DNA of 60,000 nt from Lineus longissimus. Taxonomy: Eukaryota; Nemertea; Pilidiophora; Heteronemertea; Lineidae. A program made the translations under genes and the position numbers. Shown one piece after another: positions 1-12,592 of this stretch. The first letter of the stretch is position 1; each line of letters starts with the position of its first letter. The stretch covers positions 9,054,001 to 9,114,000 of the forward strand of contig NC_088319.1 of the NCBI RefSeq assembly GCF_910592395.1, given 5' to 3'. The notes below the pieces were generated by a model. That model was not told the origin of the DNA and did not search any database. It was given only the letters and a program-made list of their open reading frames with translations.

Positions 1-1050
1 ACGTGCCACTGTTTTTTAAATAGGATACGACGACGGACGACGACGACGGACGATGGACACTGCGGTATTACATAAGACTCCCCTACGGTGAGCCAAAAAT
101 CAAGAAAATGTAAGATACAAGTCAGAAAAGACAAAAGGGAAAAGATAAAAAATAATAAAATAAAAAAATATTTTTGGCCGTCCCTGACCGGGGTTTGAAC
201 TCACAACCTTTGGATTGCCACAACACGAAAAACACAAAACATGCAATTTCGGCCATATCTGTGTCTGCGTTGTGACCTCTGTGACCTCGACAAGTAGGTC
301 AAATTAAAAACCCATATGATATATGATGTATCCTTGCTATGAGTACCTACCACAAAAGTTTTATCGAAAACAAGTCATCAATCAGCGAATAATCACACTT
401 TTAGATATCCACATTCAGCCCCCTGGTGGCCAAGTTGAGAATCAGATCAGACCGAAATTCAGCACCAGAGGTTATCTGGTATAGGGGGTTATATGTACTA
501 AGTTTCAAGTTCATAGCTGTGGAGGTTGAAAAACGTGCCATAGTTACACTGAAACAGCCAATTTACGCCATTTGACCTCTGTGACCTTGAAAAGTAGATC
601 AAATTAAAAACCCGTATGATATATGATGTATCCTTGCTATGAGTACCTACCACAAAAATTTCATTCCAAACAAGTCATTAATAAGCGAGATATCACACTT
701 TTTAGATATCTACATTCAGCCCCCTGGTGGCCAAATTAAGAATCAGATCGGACCGAAATTTAGTGTCACAGGTCATCTGACCAAGGGAGTCCTGTGTACA
801 AAGTTACAAGTTCATAGGCTTAGCGGTTAAGAAACGTGCCACTGTTTTTGAAACAGGATACGACGACGACGACGGACGACGACGACGACAGACGACGACG
901 GACGACGGACACTGCGGTATTGTAAAGACTCCCCTACGGTGAGCCAAAAAGTGTCAGTATCAGTGAAATCTTTGAGTTTGACCTCTGTGACCATGGAATT
1001 TAGGTCAAGGTCAAAATATTTCCTGCACAACATTAAGCTTGTTAAGATTA
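1..1050 (-). repeat. Diverged ~300 bp module repeat, block 1
   Basis: Modules recur with the same order of landmarks: a CGACGACGG-type simple run, a GGTGAGCCAAAAA boundary, a GACCTCTGTGACC box, a CCTTGCTATGAGTACCTACC box and a CCCCCTGGTGGCCAA box. Copies within this block are about 290-300 bp apart and differ by roughly 10-20 percent. The same modules occur in the opposite orientation at 8.3-12.4 kb. No reading frame is conserved between copies, so I read this as an old non-coding dispersed or tandem repeat. Confidence 0.75.
29..58. repeat. CGACGACGG simple repeat
   Basis: A run of CGA/GACG triplets inside the dispersed-repeat module. The same run recurs at about 857-908 and 3462-3490, and in reverse complement at 9967-10010. 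Its position inside each module is fixed, so it belongs to the repeat and is not an independent microsatellite. Confidence 0.7.
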
Positions 1051-1329
1051 ATCAATGGCATTCATTTGAAGATCACACAAAGAAGGTTTGTTATATGTGA
1101 CCCATTAAGAATTTTATGACATCATTGACCTACTTATACCTGAAAAGTAGGTCACACTGACCTAAATCTTTGTCAACATGTACAAATGCTTGATAAGTGT
1201 CTAAATATCAATGCGACTGTAATTGAAACACCTCTCACAAGGTGCGATTTGAAAAAAACGGCTTTTGCAAACTCTATTTTGAATATACGACCACCCACTG
1301 CCGTGCGATCAAAATCACAAAACGTGATG
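1051..1329. other. Unassigned stretch
   Basis: Mixed-composition DNA linking the first repeat block to a hairpin. It contains one further GACCTACTTATACC-like box related to the modules. I see no convincing reading frame, RNA gene or terminus. Confidence 0.4.
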
Positions 1330-1449
1330 ACGGTACGTTTTAGACAATGGGAGACAGCTAAAATGTGGAATCGGGAATGATTGCATCCTTGCGTTGCCAG
1401 TTGGCAGATTCCACATTTTAGCAATCTCCTATTGTCTAAAATGTACCGT
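1330..1449. repeat. Inverted repeat, ~43 bp arms
   Basis: The left arm 1330-1372 (ACGGTACGTTTTAGACAATG...) and right arm 1407-1449 are near-perfect reverse complements around a 34 bp loop. The arms could form a long hairpin in RNA or DNA. It may be the core of a MITE, but I did not find a target duplication. Confidence 0.65.
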
Positions 1450-1668
1450 TGCCACTTCCGGGCCAACTTCTCAAGTGTCGTATTGGGAAGCCCTATCATT
1501 TCCTACAAGTCAAATCCAACATGGCCGCCGACAGGGTGGTGGACGCTGATTCATTTTAGACAACAACTCGCTAATCTACTATCTAGCACACAAATGTCAT
1601 GAAACGTTCAGGAAATGTGGAAAATGTTCTGTTTATTTCGTTTATAACCATTAGATTTTATTTAAATG

Positions 1669-2035
1669 ACTTTATCACTCACACAACGTAGTGAGTGTAA
1701 TGGTTATGTATGTATACACTGTATATAAAAGTGTAAACAAAATTCATATATATATCCATCATGTCCATCGAATCTGAAAAAAATTGTGCAGACCCATGAC
1801 AATTCTGGTTCCGGTACAGTTTTGTCGCATTCCATATGGGCCGTGCGTTGGCCGATCCTGCATTCATGACGCACCGCACCCACAGTTACCACGTCGGACG
1901 TGAATCCCATTGTTTCCTTCATCGTGACGCAATTATTTCATGACGTCATGAGCCATTGACCATTATTCACACCAGCGCCACTGAAGTGCGGGTGTGGGAC
2001 ATCATGTATTTAAAAATCGTCTGCTAGGACATACA
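1669..2035 (+). repeat. ACTCACACAACGTAGTGAGT repeat, copy 1
   Basis: This is about 350 bp, starting with the imperfect palindrome ACTCACACAACGTAGTGAGT and followed by a conserved stretch with CCATATGGGCCGTG and GACGCACCGCACCCACAG. It repeats in direct orientation about 400 bp downstream with about 90 percent identity. The intervening junction carries GTTGTGTGAGTT, the complement of the start, which suggests a non-autonomous transposon with short inverted ends. Confidence 0.6.
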
Positions 2036-2071
2036 GTTGTGTGAGTTAACTAGAGCTTGCCCCTTACATAT

Positions 2072-2433
2072 TAACTCACACAACGTAGTGAGTCACTCAG
2101 TGAGTGTAATGGTTACGTATACACTGTATGTAAAGTGTAAACAAAGTGCATATCCATCAAGTCCATGGAATCTGAAAAAATTTGTGCAGACCCATGACAA
2201 TTCTGCCATTCTGGTTCCGGTACGGTTTGTCGCATTCCATATGGGCCGTGTGTTGGCCGATCCTGCATTCATGACGCACCGCACCCACAGTTACCATGTC
2301 GGACGTGAATCCCATTGTTTCCTTCCTCGTGTAGCAATTATTTCTTGACGTCTTGAGCAATTGACCATTCACACAAGTAGATTTATTCACACCGCCGCCA
2401 CTGAAGTGCGGGTGTGGGACATCATGTATTTAA
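2072..2433 (+). repeat. ACTCACACAACGTAGTGAGT repeat, copy 2
   Basis: A direct repeat of the preceding element with small indels, such as an extra GTCACTCAGT at its start and a missing TA-rich stretch. It ends in the same GCGGGTGTGGGACATCATG sequence. Short open frames in the two copies are not preserved by the indels, so coding is unlikely. Confidence 0.6.
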
Positions 2434-3545
2434 TGAAATGGCCAGGGCCATTGTGCTCACCTCATGTTGAGGAAAGATGGATAAAGAGCATGGTATTGTG
2501 TCATGTAGTGTTAGGTTTGATGTAGGGCCAAGCAATTACAGTTTCCCCAAAATGGCCAATTTACAGTACATTCGACCTCTGTGACCTTGAAAAGTAGGTC
2601 AAATCAAAGAAGACCCGAGTGACACATTGAATGGTTGTTAGAATTAGATGTACCTATGATATAAAATTGGTGCCAATCGGGCAAGTCATTACTAGGAATA
2701 ATGGCATTTTGAAGAATTTAGGATTTGGCCCCCTCCCTGGAGGCCAAACGGCAAATCAGATCGCACCAAACTTCGGTACCTGAGATCACCTGACCAAGCG
2801 GTACATGTGTACTTAATTTGTGATCAATAGTCATTGCAGTTAAGAAACGTGCCATAGTTACGACCCGACGGCGAATTTACGCCATTTGACCTCTGTGACC
2901 TTGACAAGAAGGTCAAATTAAAAACCTGTGTGACATATACTGTATGGTGGTTAGATGTACCTATGATATAAAATTGGTGGCAATCGGGCAAGAAGTTAAG
3001 GAATAATCACATTTTTAAGGTTTTTGGATTTTGCCCCCTGGTGGTCAAGTGGTGAATCATATTGGACCAAACTTCGGTCCCTGAGATCACCTGACTAAGG
3101 GGTAAATGTGTACCAAATTTGGTATCAATAGTCGTTGCAGTTTAGAAACGTGCCATCGTTACATCCTAACGGCCAATTTACACCATTTGACCTCTGTGAC
3201 CTTGAAAATGAGGTCAAATCAAAAACCCGGAGGATATATGATGCACCTTTGCTAGAAGTACCTACCATATTTTTTTCAAAATTTCCCCACTACTATTAAG
3301 GGAGATATTGCATATTTTCACTTTTAACGTTTGGCCCCAAACCATGAAACGAATCGGACCGAAACTTGGTCTCCAAGGTGTCATTACATAAGGGTACATG
3401 TGTACCAAGTTTCAACTCAATAGCTCTAACAGTTACGAAACGTGCCCTGCTAGTGCTAACGGACGACGGACGACGACGACGACGACGGACCACGGACGCC
3501 ACGGTATGGGATAAGCTCACCTCTGCTAAGAGGTGAGCTAAAAAT
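2434..3545 (-). repeat. Diverged ~300 bp module repeat, block 1 continued
   Basis: Three further modules carrying GACCTCTGTGACCTTGA at about 2574, 2889 and 3189, and the CCCCCTGGTGG or CCCCCTCCCTGGAGG box. The block ends at 3466-3540 with a CGACGACGAC run and GGTGAGCTAAAAATCG, the usual module boundary. Confidence 0.7.
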
Positions 3546-3825
3546 CGTCTGCTAGGACATACAGTTGTGTGAGTTCACTAGAGCTTGCTCTTTACATATC
3601 AACTCACACAGCAGGAGTGAGTCTAATGGCTACGTGAATGTATGTAAACAAAATTCATTTCTAATCCAGATGTCCATGAATCTGGAGCGTCTGGAGCAAC
3701 GGAGAGGGAAAATGGAAGGGGAGGGGCTTCCCACAATGCACTGGCTAAAACACATCGGAAGGATGGGGGTTTCGGGGGCTCTCCCATAACAACAGTTGTG
3801 CGAGTTCACCAGAGCTTGCACTTAA
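3541..3825 (+). repeat. Third, partial copy of the ACTCACACA repeat
   Basis: CGTCTGCTAGGACATACAGT and AACTCACACAGCAGGAGTGA match the family at 1669-2433, but the body is shorter and diverges after about 100 bp. The end at 3791-3820 again carries CAGTTGTGCGAGTTCACC. It abuts the foldback that follows. Confidence 0.5.
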
Positions 3826-5167
3826 TAGGGAGCTCTTAAGCGAGCTTTATGGTTAAGGGTCGAATGTGTGTGTGTATACCGTCAACGAAAAAAACTTGAC
3901 CCGGTTGACCGGAACCAGAAAACCTCTGCACCCAGGTGACATTTTTGCACGCGAATCGTATACGCTAATGCACAGCAATTTACCTGGGGAGAGATTTTCT
4001 TTTTCCAAACAATTCAGCGGGACGCTACGATGTTTACGCAGAGAAGCCACTGTTCGGTTGAAGATTTCGTCAAAACAGGGCCGAATCAAAGTGTAACGAT
4101 ACCCTGGGGCGAATCGAAATGCATTAAACAACAAGCTGCATCGCTGCCAGAGATTATTTTTCTCTTTCCGCGACGAAATCGTGCTTTGAACTGGCAAAAT
4201 TCCGCAAAAGATTTTCCGTAATCCGTCTGCTAACTTTTCCGTAGTTTCAAGCGCACCAACATGATCGGTCCGGGGCTGCCCGTTTCGAAGACGATTTCGT
4301 CAATATCATGGGGTGTGACAATATGTCAACGGTCTGGTTCCATTAATAATGCAATAATCTTGAAAGTACATTGGTCTCAATGTCTATTTCCCCGTTTCCA
4401 TGTCAAAATCCTACCGTGAAACCTGAAACCACTCGTCCACAACACTGGCCATTTTAATTTTCCGTAGAAAGCGCATGCGCACTTAACTCAAACGCACGCG
4501 CTACCCTCAGGTCTCACAAGCCGGTGCGGAGGCCAGGCCTACCTGCCTCCAAAAATGACGCGACGTCATTTCATGCATACCCCTGTTCCAGCGGCTGTAG
4601 ACTTGGCAGTACGTTACTCTCACACAAACCAATACATTTCTGAATAGCATGTCTCTTGTATTGTAGAATACATCTGACCAAGTTTGACCAAGTGATCAGG
4701 TGTTAATCTTGAAGTTATAAGGCATAGAGGTGAATTTTTTTCAAATTTGCGTTATACAGGGTGTCTCATGCATTGTGCTACATCAGTCTATGCATGACTG
4801 TATGTCTAGGCGACGTTGGTCTTTTTGAATTAGAATATAAATCTTAATTACACTTGGGTTTTGGGATCATTACGCTTATCTCTGGGCAAAAATACCTATC
4901 CTTCTCCTGTTGTGTTTAGTTTCCCACATTCTCCCCACTTATTTTCTATACTGCGACAGCGTCTATTGGGTCAACTGCCATGATGGCATCATCCTAACTA
5001 TATCCCCCCTCTCCCACCCACCAACTACTCGCCATCAATCATTGACATTGTGTGCTAGCCAACTGCTTCTTCGGTAAACTGCCATGATGGCATCATCCTA
5101 ACTATATAACCCCCCCCCCCCCACCGAGTCTTCTCGCTCACCAGCCCTATTAACGAAGAGCTCCCTA
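3826..5167 (+). mobile_element. DNA transposon with TAGGGAGCTC ends, copy 1 (foldback left arm)
   Basis: The element starts TAGGGAGCTCTTAAGCGAGC and ends GAAGAGCTCCCTA, giving 10-bp inverted ends. Its whole body is repeated in reverse complement at 5806-7214. Open frames of 60-115 codons exist on both strands, but none resembles a transposase I recognise. The frames are mirrored in the other arm simply because the DNA is mirrored. I read it as a non-autonomous DNA transposon of about 1.3 kb. It contains a C-tract near 5111-5122 and TGCCATGATGGCATCATCC boxes. Confidence 0.6.
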
Positions 5168-5805
5168 TCAAGGCCTGAGCCTTCCTCATATTACATATCA
5201 TATCATTCATAGGCCTATCAAACTTGCTTTAACCTGGTGAACATTATTAAGGATGACCCCGAAGTCGGCTTAGGCCATCAGACGTGTTTTGAGTGTGCAC
5301 ATTTGATTTCTTTTAACGCGGATTCGTCTTCATCAAAAAGGTCGATTATTAGTTCCATGGACGGATGGATCAGCTGACCATCTGGTCCATGATGACGTCC
5401 ATCCTCCATGTATCATCAATCATGATATGCCTTCAAACATCAATTCTGTGTTAAACAACGGAGAAAAGAGTAGCTGAATACGGGATAGACAGATTCCTTA
5501 GCCTGAAAAGAGAAGGACCGTTACCTTTAAAGATGTCTGTGGCGCTAACATGATGGAAATATCTGATCACAACACTCGTATGTGAAACACAAAATTTTGA
5601 GAGCTGGCAAAATTACAACTTCCGGGTTTGTTGTGGTCGTCGGTTTATCTTTTCCATACACGCCGCTCTAACTTTCAATATGTCTGCGCCCATGAAATAA
5701 TTTCTTTCTTTTCTTTTTGTCGGAAAACCGCTTAAATCACAGTAGATCATTGTATTTTAACTAAATTGGTTTACTCTCCTAATATGAGGAAGGCTCAGGC
5801 CTTGA
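5168..5805. other. Spacer of the foldback
   Basis: The outermost 25 bp on each side (TCAAGGCCTGAGCCTTCCTC and its complement) extend the inverted symmetry beyond the two transposon copies. The central ~590 bp (5193-5780) is unique here and holds no gene that I can support. Confidence 0.5.
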
Positions 5806-7214
5806 TAGGGAGCTCTTCGTTAATAGGGCTGGTGAGCGAGAAGACTCGGGTGGTGGTGGTGGGGGTGGTGGTGGTGGTGGTGGGGGGGGGGGTATATAGT
5901 TAGGATGATGCCATCATGACAGTTGACCGAAGAAGCAGTTGGCTAGTACACAATGTCAATGATTGATGGTGAGTAGTTGGTGGGTGGGAGAGGGGGGATA
6001 TAGTTAGGATGATGCCATCATGGCAGTTGACCCAATAGACGCTGTCGCAGTATAGAAAATAAGTGGGGAGAATGTGGGAAACTAAACACAACAGGAGAAG
6101 GATAGGTATTTTTGCCCGGAGATAAGCATAATGATCCCAAGACCCAAGTGTAATTAAGATTTATATTCTAATTCAAAAACACCTTAGCCGACCCCCCCCG
6201 TCCTGAATAGTTTGAGGTCTCACTAGCCAGTGGTGATCAGGTGTTAATCTTGAAGTTATAAGGCATAGAGGTGAAATTTTTCAAATTTGCGTTATACATA
6301 TGTATATACAGGGTGTCTCATGCATTGTGCTACATCAGTCTATGCATGACTGTAAGTCTAGACGACGTTGAAACTTGGTCAGATGTATTCTTCAAGAGAC
6401 AAGCTATTCAGAAATGTATAGGTTTGTGTGAGAGTAAGGTACTGTCAAGTCTACAGCCGCTGGAACAGGGGTATGCATGAAATGACGTCGCGTCATTTTT
6501 GGAGGCAAGTAGGCCTGGCCTCCGCACCGGCTAGTGAGACCTGAGGTCAGCGCGTGCGTTTGAGTTAGTGCGCATGCGCTTTCTGAAAATAGAAATGGCT
6601 TGTGTTGTGGACGAGTGGTTTCAGGTTTCAAGGTAGGATTTTGTCATAGAAACGGAGAAATAGACATTGAGACCAATGTACTTTCAAGATTATTGCATTA
6701 TTAATGGAACCAGACCGTCGACATATTGTCACACCCCATGATATTGACGAAATCGTCGTCGAAACGGGCAGCCCCGGACCGATCATGTTGGTGCGCTTGA
6801 AACTACGGAAAAGTTAGCAGACGGAAAATCTTTTGCGGAATTTTGCCAGTTCAAAGCACGATTTCGTCGCGGAAAGAGAAAAGTAATCTCTGGCAGCGAT
6901 GCAGCTTGTTGTTTAATGCATTTCGATTCGCCCCAGGGTATCGTTACACTTTGATTCGGCCCTGTTTTGACGAAATCTTCAACCGAACAGCGGCTTCTCT
7001 GCGTAAACATCGTAGCGTCCCGCTGAATTGTTTGGAAAAAGAAAATCTCTCCCCAGGTAAATTGCTGTGCATTAGCGTATACGATTCGCGTGCAAAAATG
7101 TCACCTGGGTGCAGAGGTTTTCTGGTTCCGGTCAACCGGGTCAAGTTTTTTTCGTTGACGGTATACACACACACATTCGACCCTTAACCATAAAGCTCGC
7201 TTTAGAGCTCCCTA
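5806..7214 (-). mobile_element. DNA transposon with TAGGGAGCTC ends, copy 2 (foldback right arm)
   Basis: An inverted copy of the 3826-5167 element with scattered substitutions and a longer GGTGGTGGTGG/GGGG tract near 5848-5892. A small 20-bp insertion, ATATGTATATACAGGGTGTC, near 6296 is only partly represented in the other arm. A 114-codon open frame (6843-7187) is mirrored at 3853-4197 with a few amino-acid changes. It has no recognisable domain, and a second frame on the complementary strand is equally open, so coding is unproven. Confidence 0.6.
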
Positions 7215-8325
7215 CAATGTAAGGTTACAATGCTAGTATTCATAACAGTTAAAAGAGTCTCGGTGTTTTATTGTTATTGCATATTGTGATTTTATCTGTG
7301 ACCTCGTATTAATTTTGTCGTGAGCATTTCAATTTGAGCATATCGATTGTTGGACGTCACAATTTGTATTATTGTCGGACTTAATGTACAACTTTAGGCC
7401 ATGCCCTTGTTGATAGACAAATGATTGTCTCCAAATAATATGGATTCGAGGTCTTACATGGCCAGGACAGGTCCACTTCAGAACGTGTTTACAATTCCCA
7501 TTCATCATGCATGCCTGAATCACGGCCCAAAAAAGGTCTTCGGTTGACTAAAGAAGTGCTAGTTCTACATTGCTGCTTGGATATAACCATCACCTCAAAC
7601 CGTGGCAATCCGAAGCCATCAGCTGTGATCCGCCGTCAATTACCCTCAAATTTAGGAATCACCCTCAGATTTTCGGAGTCCGCAATCCTCACCTGTTCCA
7701 CGGAAAGCAAACAATAGCCCCAGCAGGCGAAACAAAACACCAATTTGTCAAATTGAACATCAGAGGGACCAACCTTTTTGAGGCCTAGCAGGGAATGCGC
7801 TACCTGCTCACCATATCGCCAATGACAATTTAAGCACTTGGATCTGACGATCATAGTTCGTTGCCTGGCGAAAAATAGTTAGGAACATTCATTCATTCAC
7901 ACCATGTACCTCATATGTTTCTCCATGTGAGCACAGTGTCCCTGGGACATTTCATTCAGAGATTTAGGACTTTGCAAGTCCAAAGAGTACTCAGCTACAA
8001 ACTGAATGTATAGTTCATTTGTAAATGACATGTTCGCATCGTTTGGGGTCCTAGAGGGCAAACTCCTTTTCAGATTTTGGTGTCACATCAAGGTCAAAAC
8101 CAAACTTTTTTTCATTTTAGTCCATACAATTACTTGCTGTTTTGGTATGCATTTGTTTGTATCATCTGCTCTGTAAAGTTTATTTCTCGGCCAAACTTGA
8201 TGAAATGTTTAGGTTATTTTATTTGTTTGCGTCCATCTACTCATGTGCAAAGCCAAAGAGAGATATCCAGAAACAAAATTTGGCCTATCCGCGGGACCCT
8301 CCAAATGACCGTTAGACTTTGCTGA
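7215..8325. other. Mostly unique stretch with a MITE-end fragment
   Basis: The only similarity I can see is at about 7510-7570, where CACGGCCCAAAAAAGGTC and TTCGGTTGACTAAAGAA match the inverted ends of the palindromic element at 50256-50944. The rest shows only short open frames on both strands and no recognisable gene. Confidence 0.45.
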
Positions 8326-11300
8326 AGAATTTTGGCTCACCGTTGGGGAGTCTAAACAATGTCTATCATCGTCGGTATCCTGTTTCAAAATCATTGGCAC
8401 GTTTCTTTACCTCTAGAGCTATAAACTTGAAACTTTGTACACAGGACGAAGGTGACCTCAGGTGACCTCCGACACTGAATTTCTGTCTGATCTGATTCTT
8501 GACTTGGCCATCAGGGGGCCAAAACGGAAATCCTAAAAAGGGTGATATCTCTCTTATTAGTCACTTACTTTTGATCAAAACTTTATTGTGGGTACTTCCT
8601 GCAAGGATACATCACATATCATAGAGGATTTTGATTTGACCTGTTTTTCAAGGTCACAGAGGTCCAATGGCATAAATTGGCCATTTGAGTGTAAAATTGA
8701 GTGAACTTTAAAGAAACAGGCATGTGAGTTTTCCGGAAATCTGGCCTTTTTTCCTGCAATAAAAACTGGGGGGGGGGGTGTGGTCCCATCCAGAGCGCAC
8801 CTTTCTACATCCTTTCATCAGCCCCAAAGTCATTTTCCTAATTGCCCACTAACTGACGAAATGGGAAACCTGCTCTCTTTTTCCAACGGCCATGCCGTAG
8901 TCTACACTTCAAAACAAAAATCAATAATTTATTTGCTATCCACATAATGTATTCATGTCTCTACCACCCATCTTCCTGATTGGTCAAACAACTCGAGCCA
9001 TGTCCAGTGATGAATGAAATAGTAACGTCACAGTGACCATATTTGGCACAGCCTCTGAAATCACGCGCTTGGCAGGTCCAACTCGCCAATTTCTGTCAGT
9101 AATCATCACACGTGACTTCATTGTCATGCAAAACCATTGCCATGCTCCGATTTATGCTGGTTAACGCATCCTTAAAAGATGTGGAATCGTCTGTGAAGAA
9201 CAAGTTTCGAGAGGAGATCGAATGTTCTTCTCGGGGGGGAAAACTCTAAAATGTGTTGTGGGAGAATTCTTGGCAAAGCTCAACCAAGCCGGACGTTTTT
9301 ACTTTACATTGCACTGTGCAATGAAACGGTCTCATACCGAAGTATTGGCAAGAAGGTGTGCTTCGAACTCTGCCTAAAATAGCATCTAGAGGTTGGGGTA
9401 TTTAAAAAAAATTCTGTGCGAGGGATGTTCTCCTCGCACTGCTGGTACAGGCTTTGCCCAAACCATGTGGACAAAACAATTACAAATGGACTATAAATAT
9501 CTTCCATTTTTCATTTCAGTGTAAAGAATGCTTAGTCTAGGAAGTATCAGGTGTCTGATGAGAAAACCATCGAAGATTTCATCTCCTCTGAAACAAATAT
9601 GGCTGCCATCCAGCTCCATTGAATGTCACCAGGGTTAGTAGCCAGACAACAATTCATTCCAGAGTGAAAATTCAATAGATAGGCAGATATCAACTACAAT
9701 CCACAAAAAGAAGTTGTAGTTTGATCTTATTTATTTGTACATCCAAGTTCAATTAAACTACATGTAGAACTCTGTTACAAAGGAGTTTTGGGACATGGAC
9801 CTTGCATGTTAGGAATTAATACAATCGATGTTATTCGTACATTTATTGAGAGATAACTTGAGTTATCATGTTTTCATTTCTTTGAAAGTCGATGCATAGA
9901 CCTATGGCATCTGAACATTAGGTCACATTTTTGGCTCACCGTAGGGAAGTCTATACAATACCGCAGTGTCCGTCGTCCGTCGTCGTCGTCGTCGTCGTCG
10001 TCCGTCGTATCCTAGTTCAAAAACAGTGGCACGTTTTTAACTGCTAGGCCTATGAACTTCAAACTTTGTACACATGACCCCCTAGGTCAGATGACCCGTG
10101 ACACTAAATTTCTGTCTGATCTGATTCTCTACTTGGCCACCAGGGGGCCAAATGTGGATATCTAAAAAGTGTGATATCTCGCTTATTAGTGACTTGTTTT
10201 CGATAAAACTTTTGTGGTAGGTACTCATAGCAAGGATACATCATATATCTTACAGGTTTTTAATTTGATCTACTTTTCAAGGTCGCAGAGGTCAAATGGC
10301 GTGAATTGGCCGTTTGAGTGTAACTATGGCACGTTTCTCAACTACCAAAGCTATGAGCTTGAAACTTGGTACATATAACCCCCTATATCAGATAACCTCT
10401 GGTGCTGAATTTCAGCCTGATCTGATTCTTGACTTTGCCACCAGGGGGCCAAAACAGAAAAAGTAAGAAGTGCAATAGCCTGCTTATTAGCAAATTGTTT
10501 TTGATGAAATTTTTATGGCAGGGACCCCTAGCAAGGTTACCTCAGATGTTGCACGATTTTTCGGATTTGACCTACTTTTTAAGGTCGCAGAGGTCAAATG
10601 GCGTAAATTTGCCGTTTGAGTGTAACTATGGCACGTTTCTCAACCGCAACAGTTATGAACTTGAAACTTTGAACAAATGACCCCCTAGGTCAGTTGACCT
10701 TTTACACTGAATTTTGGTTCGGTCTGATTATTGACTTGGCCACCAGGGGGCCCAAACTCAAAACTCAAAAAGTGTGATTTCTCGCTTATTACTGATTTGT
10801 TTTTGATAAAAGTTTCATGGTAGGTACTTCTAGCAAGGATACATCACATATCTTACGGGTTTTTGATTTGACCCACCTTTCAAGTTCACAGAGGTCAAAG
10901 TTGAAAACTTTACCGTTCTTGGTACGTTTTGTCGTTGTTCAATGTAAAGAGTTTTAATTTTGTGTAATGATGCATCTAAGAAGCCACGATTTGTATGCCA
11001 AGTTTCAGCCAGATCGGAATTCAAATATGGCCGAAATTGCATGTTTTGTGGGTTTTTCCTCGTATTGTGGCAATCCAAAGGTTGTAAGTTCAAACCCCGG
11101 TCAAGGACAGCCAAAAATGTTTTTATTTTTCATCTTTTCCTTTTTTCTTTTCTGAGTTCTATCTTACATTTTCTTCATTTTTTGATTTATTTGGTGCCAT
11201 AGATTTAATTAGGCGGCCATCTTGGAAATCGTTTTTTGCCGATTGCTGTAGTGTAATGAGTGATGAAATTGTTATGGTCAGGTGGATGTGTCTACATCAC

Positions 11301-12420
11301 ATATCACCCTGGTTTGTTATTTGACCTACCTGTCAGGGTCACTGAGGTCAAAGTTAAAAATGAAGACAACAATTTTTGGCTACATACTGTAGCACTTTCT
11401 GTAACTGTCTACTAAAAATACTTACGGTGAGCAGAATGGCCCTTGGCCGTTTCATTTCATTTGTTGGATTACGAATCCGCCTGGGGTCATTTCCGGAAAG
11501 TGGAAAAAAATGAAAGTCCCAACGACCGTTTTTGACACACAGAGAGAAATGAAAAAATAATTTTCCCGGCGACCAATTTCTACCAATTTGTATTTTTTAG
11601 ATCCCCTTGTATGATCTTAGACTAAAATTTATAAAAAAAACAAGCATGTTTTTTGGCTCACCATAGGGGAGTCTATCAACAGCGCAGTGTCCGTCGTCCA
11701 TCGTCATCTGTATCCTGTTTCTAAAACAGTGGCACTTTTCTTAACCGCTAAAGCTATGAACTTGAAACTTTGTACACAGGACCCCCAGGTCAGGTGACCG
11801 TTGACAATGAATTTGGAATTTGGTACACATGACTCCCTACATCATATAACATCGGACACTGAATTTCACTTCAATCTGACTCTCGACTTGGCCACCTGGG
11901 GCAAAAGCTAAAAAAGGTAAAAAGTGCAATATCTCGCTTATTAGTGAGTCATCTTCAAATTCAATAAAATCTTAATGGTAGGTTCTCCTAGCAAAGATAC
12001 ATCACATATCATCCGGGTTTTTAATTTGACCTAATTTTCAAGGTCACAGAGGTCAAATTGCATAAATTGGCTGTTTGAGTTCAACTAGGGCACATTTCTT
12101 AACCGCTTAAGTGATGAACTTGAAATTTCGTACACATGACTCCCTACGCCATATAAATTATAACCTCCAACACCAAATTTCGGTCCAATATGATTCTTGA
12201 CTTGGTCACCAGGGAGCCAAAACTGAAAAGGTCAAAAGTGCAATAACTCGTTTATTAATGACTTGTTTTCAATGGTATTTTAAAATATTTTTATGGTAGG
12301 TACTTAAGCAACGATACATCACATGTCATATCGATTTTGATTTGACCTATATACATGTAGCATGTTTCTTAACCAGGATGAATTCAGAACAACCAAATAT
12401 CTATACGGTGAGCACAATGG
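8326..12420 (+). repeat. Diverged ~300 bp module repeat, block 2 (opposite orientation)
   Basis: Reverse-complement relatives of the modules at 1-3545, with boundaries TTTTGGCTCACCGTTGGGGA (about 8333), TTTTGGCTCACCGTAGGGA (about 9931) and TTTTGGCTCACCATAGGGGA (about 11651). Ends read CGGTGAGCAGAATGGCCC (about 11427) and CGGTGAGCACAATGGCCC (about 12405). The stretch 8720-9930 is more diverged and includes ~1 kb without module landmarks. No coding capacity is conserved. Confidence 0.7.
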
Positions 12421-12592
12421 CCCTAAGACTTTTCATTTGAATCAAGGTAAAAAAGAGATTTTGCACCAATGATGTCATCAATGGCAGATCTGCTCTAAAA
12501 TTCGGGTCATTTCCCTTGAAATCAATCCGAAGTTACAGATAAGACCAATGGCTCTACCCGGCCCATTGCTAATGATTTTGATTCCATTTCAG

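Noticed and set aside
2037-2348. 103-codon frame in the ACTCACACA repeat
   Set aside because: The sister copy at 1669-2035 has indels that destroy the frame, so there is no constraint on protein.
3853-7187. A 114-residue protein conserved in two copies
   Set aside because: The two frames are mirrored because the DNA is an inverted repeat. The opposite strand is equally open, and no domain is visible.
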